From: Actinomyces minihominis
GTDB lineage: Bacteria; Actinomycetota; Actinomycetes; Actinomycetales; Actinomycetaceae
DNA: 64,000 nucleotides
Reading direction: 5' to 3'
Assembly (NCBI RefSeq): GCF_900187855.1
Contig: NZ_FYEG01000002.1
Location: 62,001 to 126,000, forward strand
Part shown: positions 33,846 through 43,349 of the stretch, piece by piece
Layout of the letters: each line of letters opens with the position of its first letter
Position numbering within the stretch: position 1 is the first letter of the stretch
Notes under the pieces: model-generated
Told to the model about the DNA's origin: nothing
Databases searched by the model: none
Seen by the model: only the letters and a program-made list of their open reading frames with translations
Made by a program: the position numbers and the translations under genes

Positions 33846-34421
33846 GTGGGCGTGACAGAGAAGGGGACGGAAAAGTTCGGTCCGGTGGGGGTTCCCGATG
33901 CCTTCCAGAGGCTGTGGACACCGTATCGAATGGTCTACATTGATGCCGGGCCCACCAGGGAGCAGGCGCCATGCCCCTTCTGTGTCGCACCTTCGCTGAC
34001 CGATGAGGAAGCCCTTATCGTCCACCGCGGGGTCTCCTCATACGTGATTCTGAACCTCTATCCCTACAACTCTGGCCACCTCCTGATTTGCCCCTACCGC
34101 CACGTCGCGGACTACACGGATCTGACCGATGAAGAGCGCACGGAAGTAGGACTCCTCACGGCCGCAGCCATGCGAGTGGAAAGGGCCGTGTCAAATCCCC
34201 AGGGCTTCAACCTGGGAATGAACCAGGGACCCGTGGCCGGAGCGGGAATCGCCGCTCACCTTCACCAGCACGTAGTTCCAAGGTGGGGTGGGGACGCAAA
34301 CTTCTTCCCGATCATTGCCCAAACCAAAGCTATTCCACAGTTGCTCGGTGATGCCCGATCGCAGCTGGCTGAGGCATGGGAGAACCACTCCGGACTGTCT
34401 GACGAAAGAGGACAAAACTAG
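33846..34421 (+). CDS. HIT-family hydrolase/phosphorylase (Ap4A-type)
   Basis: 191-residue histidine triad protein, with catalytic HLHQH (His138, His140, His142) and a CPFC pair near residue 43 suggesting a zinc site. Actinobacterial relatives act as diadenosine tetraphosphate phosphorylases. GTG 33846 lies 3 bases after thrS, and its last base overlaps the next start, so it is co-translated with the lipid genes. Confidence 0.9.
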   Translation: MGVTEKGTEKFGPVGVPDAFQRLWTPYRMVYIDAGPTREQAPCPFCVAPSLTDEEALIVHRGVSSYVILNLYPYNSGHLLICPYRHVADYTDLTDEERTEVGLLTAAAMRVERAVSNPQGFNLGMNQGPVAGAGIAAHLHQHVVPRWGGDANFFPIIAQTKAIPQLLGDARSQLAEAWENHSGLSDERGQN

Positions 34422-35056
34422 TGCTGGGCAACCATGGACGCTCGATTACCCAGATTATCTTCACCCCGGTGGCCAGGGTTCTGGCACGCATGGGAGTAAC
34501 TCCAAACATGGTCACCTATGGCTCTGCCATAGTGGTTGCTGGACTGTCATTCGGTCTTCTTGCCCGGGGTTACCTCGCCCTCGGCGGCATCCTGCTGGGA
34601 ATCGTGCTCTTCGCCGACTCCATCGACGGTGTCCTCGCCCGCATGACAGGTACCTCGTCCAAGTACGGTGCATTCCTGGACTCGACCATGGACCGAATCA
34701 CGGACGGTATCGTCTTCGGATCACTTCTCTGGTGGGCCATTGTCGGACTTCCAGACGGGGCTATTCGAACGGTCACCATTGTCTCGGGGATCATCTGCAT
34801 GGTCGCCATTGGCGTGGTGCCCTACGCGCGGTCACGAGCAGAGAACTTCGGCGTCATCGCAAAGGTGGGCATTGCTGAGCGAACGGACCGCCTCATCGTA
34901 GCCCTCGTCGGCGCTGGTTTTACAGACTTCGGACTACCCGAGGTCCTTTTCCCCATCGGGATGACCTGGGTTGCGTTTGCCTCCTGTGTCACCGTCGTCC
35001 AGCGCATGGTGGTCACCCACCGGGCGCTTGGAACCGAGGAGTTGGAGAAGCCATGA
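34421..35056 (+). CDS. pgsA: CDP-alcohol phosphatidyltransferase (phosphatidylinositol phosphate synthase type)
   Basis: 211-residue integral membrane enzyme with about six helices. The CDP-alcohol motif D-x2-DG-x2-AR-x8-G-x3-D-x3-D is complete: Asp66, Asp69, Gly70, Ala73, Arg74, Gly83, Asp87, Asp91. In this gene neighbourhood (before the PIM acyltransferase and PimA) the actinobacterial enzyme makes phosphatidylinositol phosphate from CDP-diacylglycerol and inositol phosphate. Confidence 0.9.
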   Translation: MLGNHGRSITQIIFTPVARVLARMGVTPNMVTYGSAIVVAGLSFGLLARGYLALGGILLGIVLFADSIDGVLARMTGTSSKYGAFLDSTMDRITDGIVFGSLLWWAIVGLPDGAIRTVTIVSGIICMVAIGVVPYARSRAENFGVIAKVGIAERTDRLIVALVGAGFTDFGLPEVLFPIGMTWVAFASCVTVVQRMVVTHRALGTEELEKP

Positions 35057-36000
35057 ACACCGGGAAGCTATACCGGAGGGCGTGGCGGCTACTCCCGTTC
35101 GTGCCGCGTCCCATCGTCTACGGGGTCGCCCATCTTGCCGCCGATATCACCTGGCGACTAAACGGGGCCTCCGTCCAACAGATGCGGAAGAACTACTCTT
35201 CGTTTACCGGCTCAAAAGTACCCGAGTCGATGGTCCGCGAGGGGGTGCGCTCCTACTTTCGCTGCTACGCCGAACAGTTCACTCTTCCCGGCCTCAGCGG
35301 CACAACCATCAACGAGATCTGTGTCTACCCGGGTGTCGATGAGGTCAAGCGTTACATCGACGACGGCCCCCTGGTGCTCGCGCTAACACACTCAGGGAAC
35401 TGGGATATGGCCGGAGCTTGGTTCTGCCACAACGGGGGAGAGATCCTGACGGTGGCTGAGAAACTCAATCCGCCGGAACTTTTTGATGCCTTCGTTGAGT
35501 TTAGAAACTCGCTTGGCATGGAGATCATCGGGGTTGCTCCAGGTGAACATGTCTTTGGGCAGCTTAGGGAACGCGCTCAGGGACGTCACCTTCTGGTTCC
35601 ACTACTAGCCGACCGGGATATCTCCGGAAGTGGTGTTGAGGTCGAACTGGGAGCCAGTAGAGCCCTGGTGGCTGCGGGGCCCGCGGCTCTCGCCGTCGCC
35701 CTCGACCGACCACTGATCGCCGGCTTCATTTCCTACCGTAAGGAAAAGGGCAAATGGCGGATGATTTTCCACTTTACGAAAGCGATCCCTCGTCCCCAGG
35801 TCAGAGAGGGAGAGTCCGTCGTTGAAGAGTGGACCAAAGCCTGGGTGGCTGCACTTCAGCCCGCTATGACTGATCATCTGGTTGACTGGCACATGATGCA
35901 GAAGGTGTTCGTCCACGACCTGGACCCGAAGCGACTTGCTCGGGCCCGCGAACGCGAAGCCGCAGCTCGACGCACCCAAGAAGAAGAGGACGCAGGATGA
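35053..36000 (+). CDS. Phosphatidylinositol mannoside acyltransferase
   Basis: 315-residue member of the LpxL/HtrB-like acyltransferase family, with the HxxxxD motif in LTHSGNWDMAGAW (His113, Asp118). In mycobacteria the homologue at this position (PatA) acylates mannose of PIM. It overlaps pgsA by 4 bases and the next gene by 4. It is a peripheral membrane protein acting on the inner leaflet. Confidence 0.88.
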   Translation: MNTGKLYRRAWRLLPFVPRPIVYGVAHLAADITWRLNGASVQQMRKNYSSFTGSKVPESMVREGVRSYFRCYAEQFTLPGLSGTTINEICVYPGVDEVKRYIDDGPLVLALTHSGNWDMAGAWFCHNGGEILTVAEKLNPPELFDAFVEFRNSLGMEIIGVAPGEHVFGQLRERAQGRHLLVPLLADRDISGSGVEVELGASRALVAAGPAALAVALDRPLIAGFISYRKEKGKWRMIFHFTKAIPRPQVREGESVVEEWTKAWVAALQPAMTDHLVDWHMMQKVFVHDLDPKRLARAREREAAARRTQEEEDAG

Positions 36001-37169
36001 GGATCGGAATCGTCAGCCCCTACTCCTTTGATGCCCCGGGAGGGGTACAGGTTCACATCAATGACCTGGCAAATGAGTTAGAGAGACGCGGACACTTTGT
36101 CTCGGTTCTAGCTCCATCTGAAAGCGAGAACCACCCCTCGTGGCTGGTCCCCGCGGGTCCCGCCGTTGCTATTAGGTTCAACGGTTCTGTGGCACGCCTT
36201 TCCTATGGGCCGAGGGCATCTGCAAAGACCCGCAGGTGGTTAGAGGAGGGCGATTTCGACGTCGTCCACATCCATGAACCAGGCACCCCCTCGCTTGGCC
36301 TTCACGCCCTAACGAACGCCAAGGTGCCGGTGGTTGCAACATTCCATTCCGCGATGGACCGCTCCAAGATCCGTTCGTTGACCGCGCCCCTCGTGCGCCC
36401 CCTCTTTGAGAAGATCGCCGGACGCATCGCCGTTTCCGCCGAGGCCCGTCGGACACTGGTGGAGCACCACTCCGGAGACGCAGTGGTGATTCCGAATGGT
36501 GTCGAGACGAAGCACTTCCGCGAGGCCGAGCCAACTGAGGCCTGGGCGGCCACTCCGGAGGCGCCCGTCATCGTGTTCCTGGGACGCCTTGATGAGCCTC
36601 GGAAGGGGCTCCCCATCTTTGAGGGGGCGATAGAGCCGATTCTTGAGAGGTTCCCGGGTGTTCGATTCCTGGTCGCAGGGCGAGGCGAAGCCGATGTCCT
36701 GACCGGGGTTCTTGAAAGGCATCCGGGCAGTGTCACGCTGATCGGTGAGATCAGTGATCAAGAGAAGGCTTCGCTACTGGCAGGGGCAACCATCTACATT
36801 GCACCCCAGACGGGCGGAGAGTCCTTTGGAATCGTCCTCGTCGAGGCAATGGCTGCTGGCACCGCCGTGGTGGCCTCAGATATTCCTGCCTTCGCAGCCG
36901 TCCTCGACGATGGCAATGCCGGCGCACTCTTTGCGAACGAGGACTCTAACTCTCTAGCAAAAACTGTCATCACACTTCTTGAGGATCCTGAGAGAACGGC
37001 CGGGTTGGCGAAGGCCGGTCAGGATCGTTCAGCCCTCTACGACTGGGGGACAGTGACCGATCAGATCATGACCGTCTATGAGGAGGTCATTGACTGGGGG
37101 GCTAAACCGACGACTGGAACCGCCTATGAGGCCGTTCGAACCAAGATCGGCAGAGCCGGCAACCAATGA
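35997..37169 (+). CDS. pimA: Phosphatidylinositol alpha-mannosyltransferase
   Basis: 390-residue GT4 (GT-B fold) glycosyltransferase. The N-terminus SPYSFDAPGGVQVHINDLA is the PimA signature with the glycine loop for GDP-mannose, IPNGVETKHF lies mid-protein, and PQTGGESFGIVLVEAMAAGT carries the EX7E motif. It transfers the first mannose to phosphatidylinositol. It is tightly coupled to the acyltransferase and to the following gene, with 4-base overlaps on both sides. Confidence 0.92.
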   Translation: MRIGIVSPYSFDAPGGVQVHINDLANELERRGHFVSVLAPSESENHPSWLVPAGPAVAIRFNGSVARLSYGPRASAKTRRWLEEGDFDVVHIHEPGTPSLGLHALTNAKVPVVATFHSAMDRSKIRSLTAPLVRPLFEKIAGRIAVSAEARRTLVEHHSGDAVVIPNGVETKHFREAEPTEAWAATPEAPVIVFLGRLDEPRKGLPIFEGAIEPILERFPGVRFLVAGRGEADVLTGVLERHPGSVTLIGEISDQEKASLLAGATIYIAPQTGGESFGIVLVEAMAAGTAVVASDIPAFAAVLDDGNAGALFANEDSNSLAKTVITLLEDPERTAGLAKAGQDRSALYDWGTVTDQIMTVYEEVIDWGAKPTTGTAYEAVRTKIGRAGNQ

Positions 37170-37750
37170 CGGTCTGGATGTGGCTGGTAGCAGCGGGAGG
37201 GGTATTACTTGTGGCACTAGTTGGCCTAGCATGGACGTATGGGGCGCGCCTCGACAGACTTCACCGACGCATTGCATCGGCCCGTCTGAGTTTGGATCGA
37301 CACCTGGTGAAGCGTTCAGCCGAAGCGGTCCGGCTGGCGGCTTCAGGAGCACTTGCAGAGGATGCTGCAGCCGGACTTCACGAGGCCGCAACGGACGCCC
37401 TGGCCGCGGCAGAGTATCCTCTGGCTTCCGACTCACTAGGTGGTTTTGCTCGCCAGGGTCGAGGAAGTGGCGCGGAGAGCCACGTACGACTGCTTCGCGA
37501 ATCTCGCCTGTCCCAGGTGCTTCGTACGACTCTGACTCCCGAGGTTCGCCAACAGTTGGTTGAGTCCCCGCTGACAAAGACCCAGCTTGATCTGCTGGAT
37601 AACGCTACCTACAGGGCGCGCGTCGCGCGTACCCTGCACAACCAGGACGTTGCCAGTGTCCAACGACTGAGGGCGAAGCCCATCGTCCGGGTCCTTCATC
37701 TCAGTGGACATGCACCCATGCCGGAGTTCGTCGACCTCGATGACCAGTAG
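37166..37750 (+). CDS. Membrane-anchored protein of the PIM operon, unknown function
   Basis: 194 residues: an N-terminal membrane helix (about 3-24, WMWLVAAGGVLLVALVGLAW) followed by a helical soluble domain rich in Leu, Ala and Arg (ARLSLDRHLVKRSAEAVRLA), reminiscent of LemA-like helices. It is conserved at this place in actinobacterial PIM clusters as far as I recall, where it may be fused to a Nudix domain. Here the Nudix gene is separate and follows PrsW. Function unknown. Confidence 0.75.
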   Translation: MTVWMWLVAAGGVLLVALVGLAWTYGARLDRLHRRIASARLSLDRHLVKRSAEAVRLAASGALAEDAAAGLHEAATDALAAAEYPLASDSLGGFARQGRGSGAESHVRLLRESRLSQVLRTTLTPEVRQQLVESPLTKTQLDLLDNATYRARVARTLHNQDVASVQRLRAKPIVRVLHLSGHAPMPEFVDLDDQ

Positions 37751-39020
37751 CGAGTCGCAACCCTGGCAGCGCTACCGCCTTTCCGCCCAGCAGTCTGAAC
37801 GCGAGGGGGAGGGACACCTTCTCGACCCGTCATCACCGTTTCAAGAACACAGTTCAGAGGCCGCCGGTCCACCTAAACGTCCTGCGCGGTGGTGGGACCG
37901 TCTCAGACTGAGCAGGTCCGAAACGGTCATCGTCGTCGTTGCTATCATCGGGATCATATCTTCCACCTTGGTCCTGTTCGGATCGACGGGTACCCGTAAC
38001 ACCGGGGTCTTTGGGCTCATTGCTCTCCTACCCCTGGCTCTTGTTTCCTGGCTTCTGCTCAGTTCAGACCGGATTGCACCACTTCCTCGCCGCTACTTTC
38101 TACTTGCGGTCCTCTGGGGAGCAGGTGTCGCCACCGCTACTGCCGCCATGATCAACACGGCTCTGTACTCTGACTTCATCCTTTATCTTGGCGATGTTGC
38201 CGAGGCCGAGACGCTCGCCAGTGTCCTAGTCGCACCTTTTTCAGAGGAGATCCTCAAGGGGGTGGGGGTCGTCCTCATCCTGATTTTGTGTCGGCCCTAC
38301 GTGGTATCTGTTGCGAACGGTGTAGCTGTCGGCGGACTTGCCGGAGCCGGGTTCGCCTTCACTGAGAACATCCTCTATTTCGCGAATGCCCAGGCGGAGG
38401 GTTCCACCTCGCTTGGAATGACCATTTTTGCTCGCGCGGTGATGAGTCCGTTTGTGCATCCGCTTGCGACCTCGTTCATCGGTCTGGGTGTGGCGGCTGC
38501 GATCCTGGGGCCGCCCGGGGGATGGAGTCGCACCTGGCGGGTGACGCTAGGGTGGGTAGCCGCGGTTTTGGCGCATGCCATGTGGAATGGCCTCGCCAGT
38601 CTGGGGACAACCTGGATCATCTTCTATCTCCTGATTGAGATGCCACTGTTCGTCGGATGGCTCGTCTGGGTGACGCGACGCCCCCGCAAGCAGATGGCCC
38701 TGCTGCCGCTGGGACTCGCGCCCTACGTTTCTACCTCTTGGATCTCTGCCCAGGAGGTCCACATGGTTAGCAATGCTGTCGCGCGCCGCCATGCAAGGAA
38801 GTGGGGTCGGCGCACGGGTCGCACCGCCTCTAAGGCCCTTCGCATCTATATGATCGCCGCCGGTCGACTTGGGTTGGAGCAACTGCAAATGGAGAGGTTC
38901 GGCGCCAACCGGGCCAGGGCGCAGGTAGCCCAGGACTCTCTGTCACAGATTATTGCGGCCCGCGACATCTTCCTCGAGCAGGGGAATCTCGTCGCCCTCG
39001 GTGAAAGGCTGCCAAGATGA
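37740..39020 (+). CDS. PrsW-family intramembrane metalloprotease
   Basis: 426 residues from ATG 37740, which overlaps the previous gene by 11 bases. A cytoplasmic tail of about 60 residues is followed by 8-9 membrane helices. The PrsW motifs are present: EEILK (Glu169, Glu170, Lys173), FAFTENILYF (Glu209), SPFVHPLAT (His240) and LAHAMWNG (His279), the presumed metal ligands. Bacillus PrsW cleaves an anti-sigma factor at site 1; the substrate here is unknown. Its position in an envelope-lipid operon suggests a link to envelope stress. Confidence 0.87.
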   Translation: MTSSESQPWQRYRLSAQQSEREGEGHLLDPSSPFQEHSSEAAGPPKRPARWWDRLRLSRSETVIVVVAIIGIISSTLVLFGSTGTRNTGVFGLIALLPLALVSWLLLSSDRIAPLPRRYFLLAVLWGAGVATATAAMINTALYSDFILYLGDVAEAETLASVLVAPFSEEILKGVGVVLILILCRPYVVSVANGVAVGGLAGAGFAFTENILYFANAQAEGSTSLGMTIFARAVMSPFVHPLATSFIGLGVAAAILGPPGGWSRTWRVTLGWVAAVLAHAMWNGLASLGTTWIIFYLLIEMPLFVGWLVWVTRRPRKQMALLPLGLAPYVSTSWISAQEVHMVSNAVARRHARKWGRRTGRTASKALRIYMIAAGRLGLEQLQMERFGANRARAQVAQDSLSQIIAARDIFLEQGNLVALGERLPR

Positions 39021-39583
39021 CTGATTTGGGGCCGGAGTGGGTCCTCGATGAGGACGGGGTTCCCAGCCGTCAAGCAGCGCGGTTGCTTATCTTTGACCCC
39101 GAAGGAAACGTCCTCCTAATCCGCGGTCATGACACCCATGACGTTGATCATTCCTGGTGGTTTACGGTCGGGGGAGGACTGGAGCCGGGAGAGGCTCCCC
39201 TCCTGGGGGCGATTCGGGAGGCCTACGAGGAAACCGGGTACATCTTTGAACCCGACCTTGTCGAAGGTCCCATTCTTCACCGCAGGGGAGAGTTTAGGTT
39301 TCGCAACGTCATCGCCCGCCAGGAGGAGCTGTTCTTCCTGGCGCGTATCAACCAGGTTCGGCCGTCGCTTTCCTTCCAGCAGCTCACCGCCCTCGAGCTT
39401 GAGACCCTTGATGAGTTCCGCTGGTTTTCACCGCAGGAACTCTTCGCTATGGCCGAGGTCGAGACCGTCTACCCGATCTCTCTTCCCGCCCATGTTGCCG
39501 CTTGGTCGAAGGGTTGGGATGGAAGCCTGGTGGAGTTGGCCGAACAGGATGACGGGTGGGTCCGCGACCCCGATCCCAGGTAG
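39017..39583 (+). CDS. Nudix hydrolase
   Basis: 188 residues with a full Nudix box: GLEPGEAPLLGAIREAYEETGY (shortened: Gly54, Glu59, Arg67, Glu68, Glu71, Glu72, Gly74). It hydrolyses a nucleoside-diphosphate-linked substrate, unidentified. It overlaps prsW by 4 bases and is the last gene of the PIM group. Confidence 0.9.
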   Translation: MTDLGPEWVLDEDGVPSRQAARLLIFDPEGNVLLIRGHDTHDVDHSWWFTVGGGLEPGEAPLLGAIREAYEETGYIFEPDLVEGPILHRRGEFRFRNVIARQEELFFLARINQVRPSLSFQQLTALELETLDEFRWFSPQELFAMAEVETVYPISLPAHVAAWSKGWDGSLVELAEQDDGWVRDPDPR

Positions 39584-39659
39584 CCCTCAACACACCCAAC
39601 CGGCGTTTTCACCATAAGGCGGTAGAATCACTTCGGATCTTTAACTGGGAGGCACAATC

Positions 39660-40418
39660 ATGGCCGGTCACTCAAAGTGGGCGACAACGAAGCATAAGAA
39701 GGCAGCAATCGATGCGAAGCGCGGAAAGCTTTTTGCGCGACTCGTAAAGAACATTGAGGTTTCCGCGCGAAACGGCGGAGGTGATCCGGCAGCCAACCCC
39801 ACCCTCTACGACGCAATCCAGAAGGCTAAGAAAAACTCTGTTCCGGCTGACAACATTGATCGTGCCCTCAAGCGCGGTTCTGGTGCAGAGTCAGGTGGGG
39901 CTGATTGGCAGAGCATCATGTATGAGGGCTATGGACCGAACGGCGTGGCCTTACTCATCGAATGCCTCACGGATAACAAGAACCGGGCAGCATCTGAGGT
40001 TCGCGTAGCCCTAAGTCGCAACGGCGGCAACCTGGCCGACCCGGGTTCGGTCTCCTACCTGTTTGCACGCACCGGAACCATCGAGGTGCCGGCTGAGGGC
40101 CTAGACGAGGACGTCCTCTTTGAGGCTGCCCTCGAAGCTGGGGCTGACGATGTTGCCCACCACGGGGATGTCTTCCACATCACCTGCTCTCCTACGGATC
40201 TGGTAGCAGTGCGTACCGCCCTGCAGGATGCGGGAATCGACTACAACTCTGCGGAATCAGAGTTCCAGGCTTCGGTCGAGGTGCCGGTAGATCTAGAGGG
40301 AGCCCAGAAGGTTCTTCGTCTCATCGACGCACTAGAGGACTCCGACGACGTGCAAAACGTCTACTCCAACGTTGATATCTCCGAAGAGGTCGCGGCTGCC
40401 CTAGAGGAAGAAGACTAG
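39660..40418 (+). CDS. YebC/PmpR-family protein
   Basis: 252 residues with the family N-terminus [16 protein letters not shown] and an acidic C-terminus. YebC proteins are described as transcriptional regulators, and more recent work links some to translation of proline-rich stretches. ATG follows GGGAGG. It directly precedes ruvC, a widely conserved order. A TAGAAT hexamer 40 bases upstream may be the -10 box. Confidence 0.93.
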   Translation: MAGHSKWATTKHKKAAIDAKRGKLFARLVKNIEVSARNGGGDPAANPTLYDAIQKAKKNSVPADNIDRALKRGSGAESGGADWQSIMYEGYGPNGVALLIECLTDNKNRAASEVRVALSRNGGNLADPGSVSYLFARTGTIEVPAEGLDEDVLFEAALEAGADDVAHHGDVFHITCSPTDLVAVRTALQDAGIDYNSAESEFQASVEVPVDLEGAQKVLRLIDALEDSDDVQNVYSNVDISEEVAAALEEED

Positions 40419-40424
40419 GAAGCT

Positions 40425-41060
40425 GTGCGTGTCCTGGGGATCGATCCGGGTCTGACAAGGTGTGGCATCGGGGTCGTCGAGGTCGATGACTCTCGCCATG
40501 TTCGTCTTGTTGCAGTCGGGGTTGCGCGCAGCAGCCCCGACCTGGCCACCCACTTCAGGCTCCGTGATATCGCCAACTCGATCAGGGATGCCATTGTGAA
40601 GTATCAGCCAGAGGTCGTCGCCATCGAACGGGTTTTCACCCAGGACAACCTTCAGTCTGTCACTCCCACCACCCAGGTGATGGGAGTCGCGATGGCCGAA
40701 GTCGGGAGGGCGGGGCTACCCATGGCGGTTTACACTCCCTCTGAGGTTAAGGCGGCTGTAACCGGAAACGGTCGGGCCGATAAGGCGCAGGTGCAACACA
40801 TGATCGCCCGTGTTCTCTCACTTACCGAGCTCCCCAAACCCGCCGATGCCGCGGACTCCCTCGCAATCGCAATCTGCCATGCCTGGAAGGGTACCGGCCT
40901 CCTTGGGGGTGGAACCGACAGCCTGATCGAGGTTTCTCTTTCAGGCAAGGTCTCAGCCAAGGGACAGCTAACGCCAGCCCAACGCATTTGGGCAGAAGCA
41001 CAGGCCAAGCAGAAGAGGAAGGGTGCTGTTGACCCCAGGCGGCACGCACCGCAGAACTAG
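40425..41060 (+). CDS. ruvC: Crossover junction endodeoxyribonuclease RuvC
   Basis: 211 residues. The catalytic acids are Asp7 (GIDPGLTRCG), Glu68 (VAIERVF), Asp141 and Asp144 (PADAADSLAIAICHAW). It resolves Holliday junctions with RuvAB. GTG 40425 follows AGGAAG and lies 6 bases after yebC. The C-terminal 40 residues form a basic tail beyond the nuclease core. Confidence 0.96.
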   Translation: MRVLGIDPGLTRCGIGVVEVDDSRHVRLVAVGVARSSPDLATHFRLRDIANSIRDAIVKYQPEVVAIERVFTQDNLQSVTPTTQVMGVAMAEVGRAGLPMAVYTPSEVKAAVTGNGRADKAQVQHMIARVLSLTELPKPADAADSLAIAICHAWKGTGLLGGGTDSLIEVSLSGKVSAKGQLTPAQRIWAEAQAKQKRKGAVDPRRHAPQN

Positions 41061-41112
41061 GTTCGCGACGCCACAGGTGGAAAGAGACCCAAAAAGTCGG
41101 CACACCTTGGTA

Positions 41113-41128
41113 TCGTACGTATGTTCGA
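41113..41128. promoter_or_regulatory. LexA/SOS-box-like site before ruvA
   Basis: TCGTACGTATGTTCGA matches the actinobacterial SOS consensus TCGAAC-N4-GTTCGA at 11 of 12 defined positions. It is in the ruvC-ruvA gap, 10 bases before the preferred ruvA start, which fits DNA-damage control of ruvAB. Confidence 0.6.
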
Positions 41129-41138
41129 AAGGGGACGT

Positions 41139-41738
41139 GTGATTGCATCATTGACGGGTTCGGTCCTGGGCTCAGGGATCGGCTGGGTCCACCTGGGTGT
41201 AAACGGTGTCGGTTTTAGAGTCGAGGTTCCGCAGTCGGCTCGGGTCGCCCCCCACGGGGCTGAGGTTACGCTGTACACCAACCTCATTGTTCGTGAGGAC
41301 TCTCTTACCCTCTATGGCTTTGATCAGCCAGACGACCGTGATGGATTTGAGGTTTTGATGTCTGTTTCAGGTATCGGACCGCGCCTCGCCTTAGCTGCCA
41401 TCGATGCCATTGGGCTTTCTGCTCTGCAGCGCGCAGTTGCATCCCAAGACCTCACTACCCTGCAGAAGATACCGGGCGTGGGCAAGAAGACAGCTCAGCG
41501 AATGGTCCTTGAGATTGGTGAGAAACTCGGTGCCCCCACAGTTGAGGCCGGGGTGGAACCCGCTGCAGGTGCCACGGATTCTGCGACACGAGCCTCTGTT
41601 GCAGTGGCGTTGGAACAGCTTGGTTGGCAGCGTTCACTGGTAGAGCGAACTCTCGATGAGCTTCCCGAAGAGTACCTGGACACAGAGTCGATGCTAAGAG
41701 CCGCACTCTCAACTTTGGGGGCACAGCGTGGCTTCTGA
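41139..41738 (+). CDS. ruvA: Holliday junction branch migration protein RuvA
   Basis: 199 residues from GTG 41139 (MIASLTGSV, the usual RuvA N-terminus) preceded by AAAGGGGA; an in-frame ATG at 41121 would add six residues and lies inside the SOS-like site. OB-fold, then two HhH motifs ([37 protein letters not shown]), then the C-terminal RuvB-binding helices. Confidence 0.95.
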   Translation: MIASLTGSVLGSGIGWVHLGVNGVGFRVEVPQSARVAPHGAEVTLYTNLIVREDSLTLYGFDQPDDRDGFEVLMSVSGIGPRLALAAIDAIGLSALQRAVASQDLTTLQKIPGVGKKTAQRMVLEIGEKLGAPTVEAGVEPAAGATDSATRASVAVALEQLGWQRSLVERTLDELPEEYLDTESMLRAALSTLGAQRGF

Positions 41739-42801
41739 TATCCAAGACTTTGACTACGGTGACATTCCAGCTGAAGCTCCAGCAACCAGTAGGATCGTCG
41801 CCCCTGACTCGGATGAGATAGAGAGGGCTGCTGAAGCTGCGCTTCGTCCTCGAACACTCAATGAGTTCATAGGGCAGCCTGCAGTTCGGGCCCAGCTCAG
41901 CGTGGTTCTCGATGCGGCCCGGGGTAGGGGGGAGCCCGCCGATCATGTTCTTCTAGCCGGTCCCCCAGGACTGGGCAAGACAACCCTGGCAATGATCATC
42001 GCCTCCGAGATGGGTTCATCTCTGCGGCTCACGTCAGGGCCCGCGATTCAACATGCGGGCGACCTGGCGTCGATTCTCTCTGCTCTTCAACCCGGAGATG
42101 TCCTCTTCATTGATGAGATCCATAGGCTCGCCCGTACCGCCCAGGAGATGCTCTATCTGGCGATGGAGGACTTCCGGGTCGACATCATCGTTGGTAAAGG
42201 GCCCGGGGCCACCTCAATCCCCCTGACCCTTCCACGTTTTACCGTCGTCGGGGCCACCACCCGCTCAGGCATGCTGCCCGCACCTCTTCGCGACAGGTTT
42301 GGCTACACGGCTCACCTCGAGTTCTATTCACCCGAGGACCTTCATGCAGTTGTGACTCGAAGTGCTTCGCTGCTCGGCAAGCAGATCCAGCGTCAGGCAG
42401 CCACTGAAATCGCGGGCCGATCCCGCGGCACACCACGAATCGCCAACCGCCTTCTGCGCCGCGTCACGGACTACGCCCAGGTGGCGGGGGAAACAGATGT
42501 CTCACAGGCCAGTGCACATGCTGCGCTCGAACTGTTCGAGGTCGATCGTCTCGGCCTCGACAGGCTGGACCGGGCGGTCCTGGAAATTATGTGCCGAAAC
42601 TACGGCGGGGGACCGGTGGGTCTGTCGACCCTGGCTCAAACCGTCGGCGAAGAAGCGGAAACAATTGAAACGGTTGCCGAACCCTATCTGGTTCGTCACG
42701 GCTTCATAATTCGCACCTCTCGAGGTCGGGTCGCCACCCAGAAGGCCTGGCAGCACATCGGTCTGCGACCACCAGAAACGGATGCCCTGTTAGGCGTATA
42801 G
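41728..42801 (+). CDS. ruvB: Holliday junction branch migration helicase RuvB
   Basis: 357-residue AAA+ motor: Walker [10 protein letters not shown] (78-86), Walker B LFIDEIHR (Asp129, Glu130), the [18 protein letters not shown] sensor/arginine-finger region and a C-terminal winged helix. GTG 41728 overlaps ruvA by 11 bases. Confidence 0.97.
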   Translation: MASDIQDFDYGDIPAEAPATSRIVAPDSDEIERAAEAALRPRTLNEFIGQPAVRAQLSVVLDAARGRGEPADHVLLAGPPGLGKTTLAMIIASEMGSSLRLTSGPAIQHAGDLASILSALQPGDVLFIDEIHRLARTAQEMLYLAMEDFRVDIIVGKGPGATSIPLTLPRFTVVGATTRSGMLPAPLRDRFGYTAHLEFYSPEDLHAVVTRSASLLGKQIQRQAATEIAGRSRGTPRIANRLLRRVTDYAQVAGETDVSQASAHAALELFEVDRLGLDRLDRAVLEIMCRNYGGGPVGLSTLAQTVGEEAETIETVAEPYLVRHGFIIRTSRGRVATQKAWQHIGLRPPETDALLGV

Positions 42802-42920
42802 CGTATTCCGGGTCGCGCCCCCGTTATTTCGCACATAAGATAGCCGGTCGGGTTACTCAAAGGCCTGTCGTTCCCCTAGACTCTTGAGGTCTAAAGTTTT
42901 CCAATGAAAGTAGGTCCGCC

Positions 42921-43313
42921 GTGGGTCCAGAACTTCTCCTGTTTATGGGTGTCCTGGTTGTTGGCATGTTCGTGATGAACTCATTTGCCAAAAAATCACA
43001 GAAGAAGCGCCAGGACGAGCAAGAGCGGACCATGCGTGAGCAGATGGTTCCCGGGGCCTGGGTTCAGACCTACTCCGGTTTCTTCGGTCGCTTCGTAGAC
43101 ATCGACGGAGACGTAGTTATTCTCGAAACCCCCAGCGGAGAAGAGACCTACTGGCTGCGTGCTGCGGTCCGTGCGGTTACCGATCCTCCCTTTGAGCAGA
43201 TCGCGGACCCGGCGGAAGAAGATCACACCGTGGATCTTGATTCCACTGATCACGACATAATCGATCAGACAGATGAAGGCGACCAGGACTCAACCGAAGA
43301 GCCCAAGAACTAA
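42921..43313 (+). CDS. yajC: Preprotein translocase subunit YajC
   Basis: 130 residues: one N-terminal membrane helix (PELLLFMGVLVVGMFVMNSF), then the YajC domain with MVPGAWVQTYSGFFGRF and an acidic tail. It is an accessory of SecDF. GTG 42921 follows AAAGTAGG. It is located 36 bases before secD in the usual order. The 119 bases before it contain a short TAGACTCTTGAGGTCTA inverted repeat of unknown meaning. Confidence 0.9.
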   Translation: MGPELLLFMGVLVVGMFVMNSFAKKSQKKRQDEQERTMREQMVPGAWVQTYSGFFGRFVDIDGDVVILETPSGEETYWLRAAVRAVTDPPFEQIADPAEEDHTVDLDSTDHDIIDQTDEGDQDSTEEPKN

Positions 43314-43349
43314 CAGCTCACTCAAGCTTCGCAGATAAAGGTCCATACC

